From NCBI GenBank assembly GCA_002336815.1, contig DDEU01000011.1, positions 2,783 to 33,416 of the forward strand: a DNA stretch of 30,634 bases. Direction: 5' to 3'. The stretch is from Chitinophagaceae bacterium UBA1946 (GTDB taxonomy: Bacteria > Bacteroidota > Bacteroidia > Chitinophagales > Chitinophagaceae). Below are positions 1 through 8,235 of the stretch, one piece after another; position 1 is the stretch's first letter; each line of letters opens with the position of its first letter. The position numbers and the translations under genes are program-made. Below the pieces are notes generated by a model that saw only the letters and a program-made list of their open reading frames with translations, was not told where the DNA came from and did no database searches.

Positions 1-29
1 TATTCCTTCTTCAGCACTTCCAGGTTCAT
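1..29 (-). CDS. Start of a minus-strand gene, cut by the window edge
   Basis: An ATG at 29 opens a minus-strand frame that reads MNLEVLKKE and then leaves the window. The product cannot be recognised from nine residues. The case for a real gene is the well-formed promoter just upstream: a TATCTTTG -7 element at 44-37, with a TTG at 65-63 spaced 18 bases from it. If the transcript starts about four bases after the -7 element, the leader is only about four bases. It would be divergent from the large protease gene. Confidence 0.45.
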
Positions 30-36
30 TCGTTTG

Positions 37-65
37 CAAAGATAAACAGCTTCAACAGAAAGCAA
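37..65 (-). promoter_or_regulatory. Bacteroidota-type promoter for the left-edge gene
   Basis: On the minus strand, TTG (65-63), an 18-base spacer and TATCTTTG (44-37) match the Bacteroidota housekeeping sigma consensus (TTG, about 19 bases, TAnnTTTG). The ATG at 29 lies eight bases beyond the last G of the -7 element. Confidence 0.55.
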
Positions 66-185
66 GCAACTGATTGCTGTTTAAGAACGTTCAACAGGCA
101 AAAGCCTTAACAAATGGCCGTTTTAAGGATAAAATAATTTATTTTCGGGCTTCTGCCAGCGGCAGCTTAAACACAATCATTTCTG

Positions 186-3100
186 ATGAAAATTTTCCAC
201 AGGATCTTATTTACTGCCATCGTATTTTCTTTTGCAGCTACCCTACCGGCACAACAAACCGCCAAACCAGTTCGCTTTTTGAACGGCAATTTTATCACGG
301 GCAATGCTATCAGCCGTGGTACTTTTAAAAAAGAAGACATCAGTGGAGCACTGGCTTATGGCAAATATTATGTACTGGTTCAGTTCAGCAGCCTTCCATC
401 TGCTGCCGCAAAACAACAAATGAAACAGGCTGGCATTGAATTGGGTACTTACTTGCCGGAAAATGCCTACCTGGCCACTGTTAACAGTGACCTTGACTTC
501 AGCAAAGCCACTTCTCTTAATATAAATTCAATTAATATACTTCCTGCCTTTTATAAGATACACAGCAAATTAAAAACCTACCAGCCTGCTTTTGTAAAGA
601 AGGAAGATGTGCAGGCCATTGCGGTGAAATGTTTTGAACAAGCAGATAAAACAATGGTGCTGGCAGCCATTAAAAATACCGGCGCTATTATCGTTACCCA
701 AAAATTCCAGGCGGCCAATATCATTATAGTACAATTTAACCCGGCGGTGATCGACAGCATTGCGGCATTGCCTTTTGTAAGCAGCCTGAGCCTGCAACCG
801 GTGAATGACAAACCCCTGAACTATAATATCCGGGCTTCCCATTCCGTAAGTGGATTAAACGCCGTAAACGGTAAAAACCTTAACGGCAGGGGCGTAACAG
901 TAGGCATTGGAGATGATGCCAACGTATCTGCTCATATTGATTTTGCCGGCAGGTTAACGGACCGTAGTGGCCCCATCGTGCAAACCAGTCATGGTATTCA
1001 TACAACCGGAACGGTGGCAGGTGCAGGCAACGTTAATATCAGGAACCGCGGCATCGCCTCAAAAGCCAATATCGTAAGCCAGTTCTTTGATGAGATCATT
1101 GCCAATGCACCCACTTATATTGCTGACTATAACCTCGTGCTTACCAACAACTCCTATCACTCTGCCCCGGATGATTGTTCCGGCAACGGCGAGTACAATG
1201 AACTGAGTGTGTTTGGAGATGACCAGATGTATAACAACGGCCAGTTGCAGCATGTATTTGCTTCAGGCAACGATGGTGATTCTACCTGTTCTTCTTACCC
1301 GGCTTCTTTTGGCACGGTTAAATCGGGCTGGCAAATGGCGAAGAACATTCTTACCGTAGGCGCTGTAAGGGTAGATATCAATGCAACCATCGCCGGTTTC
1401 AGCAGCCGTGGTCCTGCTGCAGATGGAAGAATAAAACCCGAGATCACGGCAGATGGCGTAGGCGTTACTTCCACCACCAGGAACAATGCCTATGGTCTCA
1501 ATTCCGGAACCAGCATGGCCTGCCCTGCAGTAACCGGCGGACTTACCTTATTATACGAACGCTATCGCCAAACACATGCAGGTGCCAACTCAAAAAGCGC
1601 CCTCATGAAAGCATTGATCTGCAATACGGCAGAAGACCTTGGAAACCCCGGCCCTGATTTTACCTATGGTTTTGGAATGATGAATGTACGGCGTGCCGTG
1701 GAAGCGGTTGACAGTAACCGTTACTTTGTATCTTCTATCGCCAATGCAGGAAGCAACACTCACAATTTCACCATCCCCCCTAATACCCGCCTGGTAAAGA
1801 TCATGCTGTACTGGAATGATGTACCTGCAGCAAGCAATGCAGCTACTTCCCTGGTGAATGATCTCGACCTGGTAGTGATTGAACCTTCTTTCACACTGCA
1901 CCGGCCACTAACGTTGAACAGTACCCCGGCAAATGTGAACAACACGGCAACAGAATTTCCAGACCATCTCAACAATATTGAACAGGTAGTGATCGACAAT
2001 CCTGCAGCAGGTATTTATTCTGCGAATATCAACGGCTTCAGCATACCATCTGGCGTGCAGGACTATGTGGTTACCTACGAGATCATCAAAAACGGGGTAA
2101 CGGTTGAATATCCATTTGGAGGAGAAACCCTGGTGCCCGGCGAAACCGAGAATATCAGGTGGACTGCGTACGGCAATGAATCGAACAATTTTACCATTGA
2201 TTATTCCGCAGACAACGGCAGCAACTGGACCACCATCAACAACAGCGTGGCTGCGGCTTCAAGAATATTTTCCTGGACGGTCCCTGCCACCGCCACCAAT
2301 ACAGCGCTCATAAGGGTAAGCCGCAATGGCAGCAGCTTTACCGATCAGAGTGATTTTAATTTTACAGTGCTTGGTCAGCCAACCCTAAGCAGTACCAATG
2401 TATGTGAAGGAGCGGTGCAGCTCAACTGGGCCGCTGTAACCAATGCAACCAGTTATGATATCTTCCAGCTTACTGCTGATAGTATGAAAGTGATCGGCAA
2501 CACAGCAGCAAATAATTTCCTTATTACCGGTTTGAGTAAGAACAGCAATTATTGGTTTGCCGTAGCGGCTAAAAACAATGCGGTAGCCGGCAGAAGGTCA
2601 ATCTCCATACAGGTGTTTCCTAACAGCGGCCCCTGTACGCTTTCAAATTTTAACAATGACATTAAGGTAGACAGTATCCTGGAACCCAATACAGCAAGAG
2701 CTTTCTTTTCAAATATTGCCAACGCCAGCAAACCAGTAAAAGTGTCTATCAAAAATCTTGGTACTACCGCAGTTACCGGGCCCTACGATGTTTCCTTTGA
2801 TTATGGCGGCGCTATTGTAACCGAAACAGAAAACACCACAATTCCTGCCGGGGCTTCCATCCAGCATGTATTTACCGGCATGTATCCTTTACCACCCGGC
2901 CCCGGCTACCGCTACAATTTTAAAGCCTGGGTTACAAAGGCAGCAGACAACAATCACCTGAATGATACGGCTTACAAAACGGTGGCCTACATTAATAATA
3001 ATCCGATTGCCACGCTGCCGTTAACAGAAGGTTTTGAAGCCATGCCGGTAACAGAAGCACGGCCCGAGGAAATGGCGGTGGGCAATAATAACCACCTTGA

Positions 3101-5432
3101 CTTTTTCGCCAGCACCAACCGGGGCCGGCTAAGAACTTTTATAAACAGTGACTTTGCCTTTGACGGCAACCAGGCGTTAACGCTTGACCAACTACCTTAT
3201 AACGGCATTCAAACAACAGACAGTGCTATATTGAGTTATAACCTCTCGCTGTTTTCGGCCAATCAGGTGCGCCTCGATTTCTATTATAAAAACCAGGGGC
3301 AATCAGATGCGGCAGGCAACCGGGTATGGATCAGGGGCAGCGAAAACGATCCATGGATACAGGCGTATAACCTGTTCAGCAACCAGGCAGATATCGGCAA
3401 CTGGAAAAAAGCACTGATCAATGTCAATGATGTATTGAACAATGCTGTTCCTCCGCAAAGCATCACAGCTACGTTCCAGATAAAATTGGGTGAAACCGGC
3501 TACACTTCTACCAACAATGCCACCGCCCTGGGAGATATTGACGATGGCTATACATTCGACAACGTGGTACTGAGCGATGCGGTGAATGATATCGCTGCAT
3601 TGGGGATCAATTCGCCCGACAAAGCCGGCTGTGGTCTGGTAGCCAATACACCGGTAAGCATCAAAATAAAAAATTACCACAATACCGTGCTGAACAATGT
3701 GCAGGTAAGTTACCAGGTAAACGGCGGTGCTGTTGTTACCGAAACCATTCCTTCCATTGCAGCCAATCAAACACTGGATTATACGTTTACCCAAACGGCT
3801 AATATGGCGGCTTATATTGACTATAACGTTGACGTATGGGCCAAATTTTCGGGCGACAGTTATGCTGCCAACGACAGTGTGCTGAATTATAAAATGCACA
3901 ACAGTCCTGTTATCAGCAGCAATCCTTCCGTGGTGCAGGGTTTTGAAAATGACAACGGAAATTTTTATGCTACGGGCATCAAAAGCACCTGGCAATGGGG
4001 CACGCCTTTCAAATCCATCATCAATAAGGCAGCCAATGGCAGCAAGATCTGGACGAATAACCTGAACGGCAATTACACCGATAACGAAAGTTCTTACCTG
4101 GTTACCCCCTGCTACGACTTGACCAATATTATTTTCCCCATGCTTTCGTTCAGTTATATCTACGACCTCGAACCAGGTTATGATTATGCCTGGGTAGAAT
4201 ACAGTACAGATGGAAAAACATGGAATCGGTTGGGAAATTTTAACGAAGGCACAAACTGGTATAATGACTCCCTTACCAATAGCTGGAACGGGCAGGATGG
4301 CAAGTGGCATGTGGCCAGCATGGATATCCCTGTTGTGAATACCACGGTTCGCTTTCGTTTTGTAATGAGCAGCGATGGCGGCGTTACACACGAGGGCCTT
4401 GGCATTGATGATGTAAGGGTATTTAGCAGAACTGATATTGCAGGGAGCCCGCTGCCTTTGTTTCCCGGCGATGCATTTTCCCCCGGGCAGGATGGATGGG
4501 CCCCGGTCTGGTACGGCGATGGCGTGATGAGTCCTTTTTATGTTGTGGGTGAGATCAATACTCATGGACAGAATCTAGGCACTGTTACGATGCAGCCATA
4601 CGTAAATTTTAATGCTGCCAGAACCTCCGGCAATCAATATTATTTGGACAAAAGCATCGTGGTAAGCTCCACCGTTGCACCAACCGGACCGGTTGGCTTA
4701 AGGCTTTATTTCAGCGATGCACAGGTTGAGAGCATCCTGAATGCCAACAACTGTGGTACCTGTATAAAGCCTGCTGATGCATACGATATCGGCGTTACCA
4801 ATTACAGCGGCAATACCAGTGATGAAGACGGCACACTTATAAATAACCTGGATGGTTATTATACATTTATTCCGCCGGCCAATACACTCATTGTACCACA
4901 CAATGGAGGATACTATGCTGAGTTCACCAGCAATAAACTGGGTGAATTCTGGTTCAGTAAAGGCGATATCAACCCGGGCTACAGCGATATCTGCCAGGGC
5001 AGCAGTCTAAGCTTTGGAGTACCAGGTGGGGCGTCAACTTACCAATGGCAGGTAAATACCGGTAGCGGTTACACGAATATCAGCAATGGCATCAACTACA
5101 GCGGTGCCACTACCGATACACTCCAACTGATCAACCTGCCCACTTCATTTACAGGCAACAGGTACCGCTGTATTGTAAATGCTGTACCCGGCATAGAATA
5201 CACGGTTCGGTTTAAAACCTTGTGGACCGGCACCAGCAGCACCAACTGGTTTACTGCTGCTAACTGGAGTTGCGGAACCATACCTGATCAATATACGGAT
5301 GTAGTGATACCTGCCGGCAAAGCCAGGTACCCGGTACTTACGGCCAGTACCGCCATCAGGAGCCTGAGGGTGATCGGCAACTCACCCGTAACCATCAATA
5401 CAGGTGCCGTGCTGGAATTAAAAGGAAAATAA
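186..5432 (+). CDS. Large secreted S8 (subtilisin-like) serine protease with adhesin-like modules
   Basis: Predicted exported protease of 1748 residues. A signal peptide (about 1-23, ending ...LPAQQ) is followed by a prodomain-like region and an S8 peptidase domain. The triad is visible: Asp243/244 in VGIGDD, His269 in SHGIHTTG, Ser443 in GTSMACP, with the oxyanion Asn362 in ASGND. Beyond about residue 560 come non-catalytic modules: an Ig-like region, an FN3 domain (about 731-815), CARDB-like repeats (one around 880-960, another around 1150-1230), jelly-roll/MAM-like segments with the GFEN and YLVTPCYDL patterns, and a C-terminal NWSCGTIPD module. Surface proteins of this build in the phylum usually end in a type IX secretion sorting domain. 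None is obvious here; the protein stops at ...GAVLELKGK. Substrate unknown; probably degrades extracellular protein. The ATG at 186 directly precedes the signal peptide. A near-match -7 element, TATTTTCG, lies at 140-147. Confidence 0.9.
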   Translation: MKIFHRILFTAIVFSFAATLPAQQTAKPVRFLNGNFITGNAISRGTFKKEDISGALAYGKYYVLVQFSSLPSAAAKQQMKQAGIELGTYLPENAYLATVNSDLDFSKATSLNINSINILPAFYKIHSKLKTYQPAFVKKEDVQAIAVKCFEQADKTMVLAAIKNTGAIIVTQKFQAANIIIVQFNPAVIDSIAALPFVSSLSLQPVNDKPLNYNIRASHSVSGLNAVNGKNLNGRGVTVGIGDDANVSAHIDFAGRLTDRSGPIVQTSHGIHTTGTVAGAGNVNIRNRGIASKANIVSQFFDEIIANAPTYIADYNLVLTNNSYHSAPDDCSGNGEYNELSVFGDDQMYNNGQLQHVFASGNDGDSTCSSYPASFGTVKSGWQMAKNILTVGAVRVDINATIAGFSSRGPAADGRIKPEITADGVGVTSTTRNNAYGLNSGTSMACPAVTGGLTLLYERYRQTHAGANSKSALMKALICNTAEDLGNPGPDFTYGFGMMNVRRAVEAVDSNRYFVSSIANAGSNTHNFTIPPNTRLVKIMLYWNDVPAASNAATSLVNDLDLVVIEPSFTLHRPLTLNSTPANVNNTATEFPDHLNNIEQVVIDNPAAGIYSANINGFSIPSGVQDYVVTYEIIKNGVTVEYPFGGETLVPGETENIRWTAYGNESNNFTIDYSADNGSNWTTINNSVAAASRIFSWTVPATATNTALIRVSRNGSSFTDQSDFNFTVLGQPTLSSTNVCEGAVQLNWAAVTNATSYDIFQLTADSMKVIGNTAANNFLITGLSKNSNYWFAVAAKNNAVAGRRSISIQVFPNSGPCTLSNFNNDIKVDSILEPNTARAFFSNIANASKPVKVSIKNLGTTAVTGPYDVSFDYGGAIVTETENTTIPAGASIQHVFTGMYPLPPGPGYRYNFKAWVTKAADNNHLNDTAYKTVAYINNNPIATLPLTEGFEAMPVTEARPEEMAVGNNNHLDFFASTNRGRLRTFINSDFAFDGNQALTLDQLPYNGIQTTDSAILSYNLSLFSANQVRLDFYYKNQGQSDAAGNRVWIRGSENDPWIQAYNLFSNQADIGNWKKALINVNDVLNNAVPPQSITATFQIKLGETGYTSTNNATALGDIDDGYTFDNVVLSDAVNDIAALGINSPDKAGCGLVANTPVSIKIKNYHNTVLNNVQVSYQVNGGAVVTETIPSIAANQTLDYTFTQTANMAAYIDYNVDVWAKFSGDSYAANDSVLNYKMHNSPVISSNPSVVQGFENDNGNFYATGIKSTWQWGTPFKSIINKAANGSKIWTNNLNGNYTDNESSYLVTPCYDLTNIIFPMLSFSYIYDLEPGYDYAWVEYSTDGKTWNRLGNFNEGTNWYNDSLTNSWNGQDGKWHVASMDIPVVNTTVRFRFVMSSDGGVTHEGLGIDDVRVFSRTDIAGSPLPLFPGDAFSPGQDGWAPVWYGDGVMSPFYVVGEINTHGQNLGTVTMQPYVNFNAARTSGNQYYLDKSIVVSSTVAPTGPVGLRLYFSDAQVESILNANNCGTCIKPADAYDIGVTNYSGNTSDEDGTLINNLDGYYTFIPPANTLIVPHNGGYYAEFTSNKLGEFWFSKGDINPGYSDICQGSSLSFGVPGGASTYQWQVNTGSGYTNISNGINYSGATTDTLQLINLPTSFTGNRYRCIVNAVPGIEYTVRFKTLWTGTSSTNWFTAANWSCGTIPDQYTDVVIPAGKARYPVLTASTAIRSLRVIGNSPVTINTGAVLELKGK

Positions 5433-5439
5433 AAAATGT

Positions 5440-6102
5440 ATGCAAAAGGATTTATTGAAGATGCATGGGTTCCTTTTATGGTTGTTTGCAATGAGTGTAA
5501 CCACCGGTTGTAAAACGGCCGCCTACTTTGCATCGCCCAACAATGTGTCAAAAAAAGAAGCCGTTGTAACAATGCTGGATAGCTCAGAAAGGAAGGGCCT
5601 GCTGACGATAACGCTGGAAACAAATTATTCCCCCGCCAATTTTATCAAACTGGTAAGCAATGGTAAGGAGGAAAATATCCCGATTGACCAGGTAAGATCT
5701 TACCGCATCAGCGATGATATTTATGTGCCGAAAAAACTCGTACTGGAATATGAAGGGCAGCAACAGTTATTATTCGTGAAAAGACTGATGCCTGAAAATT
5801 CAAGGATACAAGTGTATGAACTCTACCAGGACAGGTTACAAAGAGATGACGCACAAAATTTAATATTGTATTTTATTTCGTTGCCCGGCTTTGACAGGCT
5901 GGAGGCCTGGGGACTGGGTAATAAAAATCTTGTTCCAAATTTTAATGAAAAAATGAGCAGGATCGTTGCGGATTGCCCGGCACTGGCAAACAAGATCAGC
6001 AATAAGGAAAAAGGTTACTTTTTTTCCGGGCTTACATTGTCCAATATTACCAAAGGAAAAGTGCTAAGAACGATCGTGGAAGAGTATAATAAATGCCGGT
6101 AG
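5440..6102 (+). CDS. Small predicted lipoprotein of unknown function
   Basis: A 220-residue protein with a short signal sequence and a lipobox-like VTTGC, so Cys24 is the probable lipidation site. The mature part has predicted beta-rich stretches and a C-terminal third with two cysteines (in ADCPAL and the last residues NKCR). No family was recognised. It starts seven bases after the stop of the large protease, so the two are probably co-transcribed and it may act with it at the cell envelope. An internal ATG at 5461 would also keep the hydrophobic segment, but the upstream start supplies the basic residues expected at the front of a signal peptide. Confidence 0.75.
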   Translation: MQKDLLKMHGFLLWLFAMSVTTGCKTAAYFASPNNVSKKEAVVTMLDSSERKGLLTITLETNYSPANFIKLVSNGKEENIPIDQVRSYRISDDIYVPKKLVLEYEGQQQLLFVKRLMPENSRIQVYELYQDRLQRDDAQNLILYFISLPGFDRLEAWGLGNKNLVPNFNEKMSRIVADCPALANKISNKEKGYFFSGLTLSNITKGKVLRTIVEEYNKCR

Positions 6103-6107
6103 CCTAA

Positions 6108-6863
6108 CTATACCGTAACTGGTACACTGTGTACTGCCGCAGCCATTTCTTTGATGAGTGCAGGATCTTTTTCAATCGCATTGCCCACCACGATTACATC
6201 AGCGCCGCTTTTGCAGTTGATGTATGCTTTTTCAGGCTCAATGATGCCGCCGCCAATGATCAACGGAACGCTGATGGATTGTGCTACTTTTTCGATCATG
6301 CTTTCGGGGATGGCTCTTTTGGCGCCACTGCCGGCATCCATATAGATCAATTTCATACCCAGCATTTCGCCGGCCATGGCCGTACAAACGGCAATTTCAT
6401 TTTTATCGGAGGGTAAGGGGCTTGCATTGGAAATATAGGAAACGGTAGTGGGAGCGCCGCCATCTACCACCATGTAACCGGTTGACATGATCTCGAGCCC
6501 GCTTTTTTTAACCACCGGTGCAGACACTACATGCTGACCAATGAGCAATTCAGGGTTGCGTCCGCTGATGAGGGAAAGATATAACAGCGCATCAGCATAT
6601 TTGCTTACCTGCGAAGGGCTGCCGGGGAAAATAATAGTAGGGATATCACAGGCACGTTTGATCAGTTGCAGGCATTCATCCAGGTAATTAGAGATCACCA
6701 GGCTGCCACCCACTAAAAAATAATCCACCTTTGCTTCCGTCGCCAAACGGATCAATTGGTCCATGCTGTCATCATTCACCTTATCAGGGTCAATTAAAAC
6801 AGCAAAAGACTTTTTGCCCAATCGCTTACGCTCTGTTAATGAATGATATATCCCTTTTGTCAT
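6108..6863 (-). CDS. Geranylgeranylglyceryl/heptaprenylglyceryl phosphate synthase family protein
   Basis: Enzyme of the PcrB/GGGP synthase family (TIM barrel). Family members join a polyprenyl diphosphate to sn-glycerol-1-phosphate, the first step of archaeal-type ether lipids; homologues exist in Bacteroidota. Visible motifs are FAVLIDPDK (residues 20-28), DYFLVGGSL, MDAGSGAKRAI and VPLIIGGGI, the last two contributing to the phosphate pocket. At 251 residues from the chosen ATG at 6863 it has the usual length. A longer frame would use TTG at 6887, but that TTG is the end of a TACATTTG promoter element and would not be transcribed. The gene converges on the lipoprotein gene with five bases between the stops. 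Chain length of the prenyl substrate cannot be read from sequence alone. Confidence 0.88.
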   Translation of the reverse strand: MTKGIYHSLTERKRLGKKSFAVLIDPDKVNDDSMDQLIRLATEAKVDYFLVGGSLVISNYLDECLQLIKRACDIPTIIFPGSPSQVSKYADALLYLSLISGRNPELLIGQHVVSAPVVKKSGLEIMSTGYMVVDGGAPTTVSYISNASPLPSDKNEIAVCTAMAGEMLGMKLIYMDAGSGAKRAIPESMIEKVAQSISVPLIIGGGIIEPEKAYINCKSGADVIVVGNAIEKDPALIKEMAAAVHSVPVTV

Positions 6864-6884
6864 TAATGGACGGTTGGTTAACTG

Positions 6885-6892
6885 CAAATGTA
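6885..6892 (-). promoter_or_regulatory. -7 promoter element of the GGGP synthase gene
   Basis: TACATTTG on the minus strand is a perfect TAnnTTTG, 21 bases before the ATG at 6863. No good TTG is visible at the -33 distance. Its final TTG is the apparent upstream start of the longer frame. Confidence 0.5.
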
Positions 6893-7074
6893 ATTTTTTT
6901 GGCCTTATGTAGCGCTTTCACTTCCGAAAAATACGAGTTATTTTGTATATCGTATCCGCCCCATACACCTGTTCTGCAATTGCAGGCGCAGCGCTTGAAT
7001 GCAGCTTTTCCCTTGTAAAAAGCTAAAATCTAACCTTTAAGACTATGCCCATACCATTAAATACGCAAATAAAG

Positions 7075-7082
7075 TAATTTTG
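7075..7082 (+). promoter_or_regulatory. -7 promoter element abutting arfB
   Basis: TAATTTTG matches TAnnTTTG exactly. If the element ends at -4, transcription begins at 7086, the A of the arfB ATG, giving a leaderless message. A -33 TTG is not evident at the usual spacing. Confidence 0.5.
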
Positions 7083-7085
7083 GAT

Positions 7086-7478
7086 ATGGACATCAGTGCA
7101 GAAATAAAATTTAAAACGGCCCGCAGTGGCGGCAAGGGAGGGCAAAATGTGAACAAGGTTGAAACCATGGTGGAAGGTTATTGGAATGTGATGGAGACTG
7201 CCCTGTTGAATGCAGCGCAACAGGAATTGGTCATAAAAAAACTCGCCAACAGGATCAATGCCGATGGGATGCTGCTGGTGAAAAGCCAGGAAGAAAGAAG
7301 CCAGTTGGGCAACAGGCAACTGGTAATGAAAAAAATGAATGAACTGGTAACAAAGGCCCTCATCATTCCCAAAAAAAGAAAGCCCACCAAAATAAGCAAG
7401 GCTGCCAAACAAAAAAGGCTGGATAGTAAAAAGAAAGCCGGCGAAATAAAACAATTCCGTAAAAAAGTAAGCCTGTAA
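7086..7478 (+). CDS. arfB: ArfB/YaeJ-like peptidyl-tRNA hydrolase (ribosome rescue)
   Basis: A 130-residue release-factor-like protein that would free stalled ribosomes by hydrolysing peptidyl-tRNA without needing a stop codon. It has the class I release-factor catalytic loop GGKGGQNVNKVET near the N terminus, with GGQ at residues 18-20. It also has a strongly basic C-terminal tail (KKRKPTKISKAAKQKRLDSKK), the part that enters the empty mRNA channel in ArfB. There is no codon-recognition domain, consistent with ArfB rather than RF1/RF2. A TTG at 7080 is in frame but lies in the promoter element, so ATG 7086 is preferred. The stop is two bases before the MbnP-like gene, which suggests a shared transcript. 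Confidence 0.88.
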   Translation: MDISAEIKFKTARSGGKGGQNVNKVETMVEGYWNVMETALLNAAQQELVIKKLANRINADGMLLVKSQEERSQLGNRQLVMKKMNELVTKALIIPKKRKPTKISKAAKQKRLDSKKKAGEIKQFRKKVSL

Positions 7479-7480
7479 CA

Positions 7481-8233
7481 ATGAGAACCCTGTTCATTTG
7501 CTGCTTTCTTTGTTTTGCCTGTGTTGATGGAATTGCCCAGCCAGCTCACAAAAAAACTACCCCCACCAAAAATGGATATGTAAAGATCACGTTTAAAAAC
7601 ACCATCAACGGGCAACCGGTTGTGTTGAACGACAGCGTGTACACAAACCCCTTCCGGGAAACATACCGTATCAAAAAATTAAAGTATTACATCTCAAATT
7701 TTCAATTCAGCCTGGTATCAATAAAAAAAATCGTACCCGTAAAGCGGTGCTTTCTCATTAACCAGGCAGATGACAGCAGTCTTTCCATCACATTAGAGGT
7801 ACCGGCAACAAGGTATGATGAAATGGGATTTTTATTGGGTGTTGATAGTGTACTCAATACCAGTGGTGCACAAACGGGTGCATTAGACCCGTTGAATGAT
7901 ATGTTCTGGACATGGCATTCCGGTTATATCATGCAAAAGCTGGAAGGCACTTCGCCACAAAGCAATATTGTGAACAACAAATTTGAATATCATATCGGGG
8001 GATATGAGGGTGAGAGCAGCGTACTTCAAACCATATGGCTCAACCATGCCATCTCCGTAGAGAAGGGAAAAACCACCAGCATCATCATCAATGCCGATAT
8101 CGGTAAATACTGGAATGCCGCCTATCCGGTAAAGATCAGTGAAACGCCTGTATGCTCTACACCAGGTGCGTTGGCAAAAAAACTGGCTGGTAATTTCAGT
8201 ACCGTTTTCAGTATTGCAGACGTAATTCAATAA
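7481..8233 (+). CDS. MbnP-like exported copper-binding-domain protein
   Basis: A 250-residue exported protein (signal peptide about 1-20, ending GIAQ) resembling the MbnP-like family. In characterised members (MbnP, and the related CorA/MopE group of methanotrophs) one tryptophan is oxidised to kynurenine by a partner di-heme enzyme and the product binds copper. Family-like features are VKITFKNTINGQPV near the front, LKYYISNFQF, the MFWTWHSGY segment (W143, W145, H146) and IWLNH (W186). The gene directly follows arfB and lies two bases before a di-heme peroxidase gene, the same pairing as MbnP with MbnH. No methanobactin biosynthesis genes are in the window, so a role in general copper handling is inferred. 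Which tryptophan would be modified cannot be decided here. Confidence 0.75.
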   Translation: MRTLFICCFLCFACVDGIAQPAHKKTTPTKNGYVKITFKNTINGQPVVLNDSVYTNPFRETYRIKKLKYYISNFQFSLVSIKKIVPVKRCFLINQADDSSLSITLEVPATRYDEMGFLLGVDSVLNTSGAQTGALDPLNDMFWTWHSGYIMQKLEGTSPQSNIVNNKFEYHIGGYEGESSVLQTIWLNHAISVEKGKTTSIIINADIGKYWNAAYPVKISETPVCSTPGALAKKLAGNFSTVFSIADVIQ

Positions 8234-8235
8234 GC

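Noticed and set aside
3303..4565. 420-codon open frame on the minus strand inside the protease gene
   Set aside because: It is fully antisense to the conserved modular protease, starts and ends without promoter or domain signal, and its translation has no recognisable motif; a shadow of biased codon use.
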